A stretch of 64,000 nt of DNA from Flavobacterium alvei (GTDB taxonomy: Bacteria; Bacteroidota; Bacteroidia; Flavobacteriales; Flavobacteriaceae), in the NCBI RefSeq assembly GCF_002920895.1, contig NZ_PQVG01000001.1, positions 558,001 through 622,000 on the forward strand. Direction: 5' to 3'. A model generated the notes under the pieces. That model worked only from the letters and a program-made list of their open reading frames with translations, was not told the DNA's origin and searched no databases. How positions within the stretch are numbered: position 1 is the first letter of the stretch; each line of letters opens with the position of its first letter. Of the stretch, positions 63,245-64,000 are shown one piece after another. The translations under genes and the position numbers were made by a program.

Positions 63245-63886
63245 TTACAAAACCCGAGAAACCGTCAAACCATCACGAATGGGCAATAAAACTGTTTCTA
63301 CTCTAGAATCGTTTTTCAACAAAAGATTATATTCCAGCAATATTTTAGTACTGATGTCTTTTGGACTCAAGGGTTCAAGCACTTTTCCGCTCCACAACAC
63401 ATTATCCGAAAGAATAATGCCGCCTTGATTCATTTTTGGCACAATCAATTCAAAATAATTGATGTAATTTTCCTTATCAGCATCAATAAAAACTAAGTCA
63501 AATTTCATGTCTAAAGTTGGAATAATATCCAAAGCTTCTCCAAGATGTTGCACGATTTGATTTCCCCAAGGTGATTTGTCAAAATGTTTGCGCTGAAAAT
63601 CAACCAATTCTTCTTTGATGTCAATCGTGTAAAGCGTACCATTTTCCTGCATTCCTTCGCACAAACACAAAGCCGAATAACCCGTATAAGTACCAATTTC
63701 GAGAATATTTACAGGACGAATTAATTTGGACAACATACTCAAAACGCGTCCTTGAAAATGACCACTCAACATTCTTGGCAACAACACTTTCTGATAGGTT
63801 TCTTTGTTTAAGGCTGCTAATAATTCGGGTTCTTTTTCAGAATGTTGCTCGATATAATTTTCTAAATCTTGGGAAATGAAGTGCAT
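63245..63886 (-). CDS. Class I SAM-dependent O-methyltransferase (Methyltransf_3)
   Basis: 213 aa, of the catechol/caffeoyl-CoA-type O-methyltransferase fold: ILEIGTYTGYSALCLCEGM (SAM site), LYTIDIKEELVDF, FDLVFIDADKENYINYF (metal-binding Asp) and GGIILSDNVLWSGKV. Small-molecule methyltransferase; substrate unknown. The ATG at 63886 is preferred over an in-frame start 17 codons upstream that would cross the -7 box. Convergent with the PAP2 gene. Confidence 0.9.
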   Translation of the reverse strand: MHFISQDLENYIEQHSEKEPELLAALNKETYQKVLLPRMLSGHFQGRVLSMLSKLIRPVNILEIGTYTGYSALCLCEGMQENGTLYTIDIKEELVDFQRKHFDKSPWGNQIVQHLGEALDIIPTLDMKFDLVFIDADKENYINYFELIVPKMNQGGIILSDNVLWSGKVLEPLSPKDISTKILLEYNLLLKNDSRVETVLLPIRDGLTVSRVL

Positions 63887-63901
63887 TATTTTAATTTTTG
63901 T

Positions 63902-63909
63902 CAAAGTTA
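63902..63909 (-). promoter_or_regulatory. -7 promoter box of the O-methyltransferase gene
   Basis: TAACTTTG on the minus strand, exact consensus, 15 nt before the ATG. Confidence 0.45.
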
Positions 63910-63974
63910 TCAAATTATCAAAACAACACACGAGCAATTATTCGAATTGATGAAATAAATCAACAAATAGTCCT

Positions 63975-63982
63975 TAAATTTG
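63975..63982 (+). promoter_or_regulatory. -7 promoter box for a gene leaving the window
   Basis: TAAATTTG, exact consensus, directly before the ATG at 63987. It suggests a nearly leaderless start. Confidence 0.35.
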
Positions 63983-63986
63983 CAGC

Positions 63987-64000
63987 ATGCAAATCGAGAA
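63987..64000 (+). CDS. Partial gene start at the window edge
   Basis: ATG followed by codons for Gln, Ile and Glu before the window ends. The position after a -7 box makes a divergent gene start plausible, but there is too little sequence to name it. Confidence 0.3.

Overview
The window looks like chromosomal DNA of a member of the Bacteroidota, most likely the genus Flavobacterium or a close relative. The DNA is AT-rich and the genes are typical of that family: a complete gldK-gldL-gldM-gldN gliding/type IX secretion cluster, HYC_CC_PP and DUF5916 families, a TonB receptor, and a NagB fused to a PIG-L deacetylase. Upstream regions repeatedly carry the Bacteroidota -7 promoter motif TAnnTTTG, sometimes with a -33 TTG about 19-21 nt upstream. 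Genes rarely show a Shine-Dalgarno sequence, so several starts were moved from TTG/GTG codons that lie inside a promoter or terminator to the next ATG. Family assignments come from motif reading only; no database search was possible.

Layout. 0-2.2 kb: secreted GH10 xylanase with two carbohydrate-binding modules inserted in its catalytic domain. 2.3-9 kb: initiator tRNA, LRR protein, DUF1761, FemAB-like acyltransferase, ABC-F ATPase, DUF983 and an FAD oxidoreductase. 9-17.6 kb: topA, a degenerate arginase-fold protein and gldKLMN, all on the minus strand. 17.8-24 kb: a LytTR two-component pair, then nagB-PIG-L and a GH20 hexosaminidase (chitin/amino-sugar use). 24-29 kb: an accessory-looking zone around miaB with a DUF4143-type ATPase, a 161-bp nested palindrome, a lipoprotein gene arranged like an integron gene cassette, and a GxxExxY gene bracketed by 21-bp inverted repeats. 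29-34.4 kb: sigma-54 activator, lptE, a TPR-like protein, secG and groES-groEL. 34.4-42.8 kb: acyltransferase, DUF1460 amidase, MG2/plug protein, DedA, and a probable copper-handling operon (HYC_CC_PP, TonB receptor, HMA protein). 42.8-46.9 kb: beta-CASP nuclease, ATP-cone nuclease, methyltransferase, map. 46.9-52 kb: TetR-ABC-HlyD-TolC export operon whose ABC protein has lost most catalytic motifs. 52-59.3 kb: gpmI, DUF5916 outer-membrane protein, two different L,D-transpeptidases and a GNAT. 59.3-64 kb: tandem tRNA-Gly genes with a truncated third copy, pepE, two tandem paralogous secreted proteins, tatA, PAP2 phosphatase, O-methyltransferase and the first codons of one more gene.

Most of the window is ordinary core genome. 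The least explained parts are the 24-29 kb zone and a set of intergenic arrays of short (about 7-10 nt) degenerate repeats, often arranged as inverted arms (28.3-28.8, 29.0, 30.95, 32.65-32.76, 34.4 and 45.96-46.04 kb).
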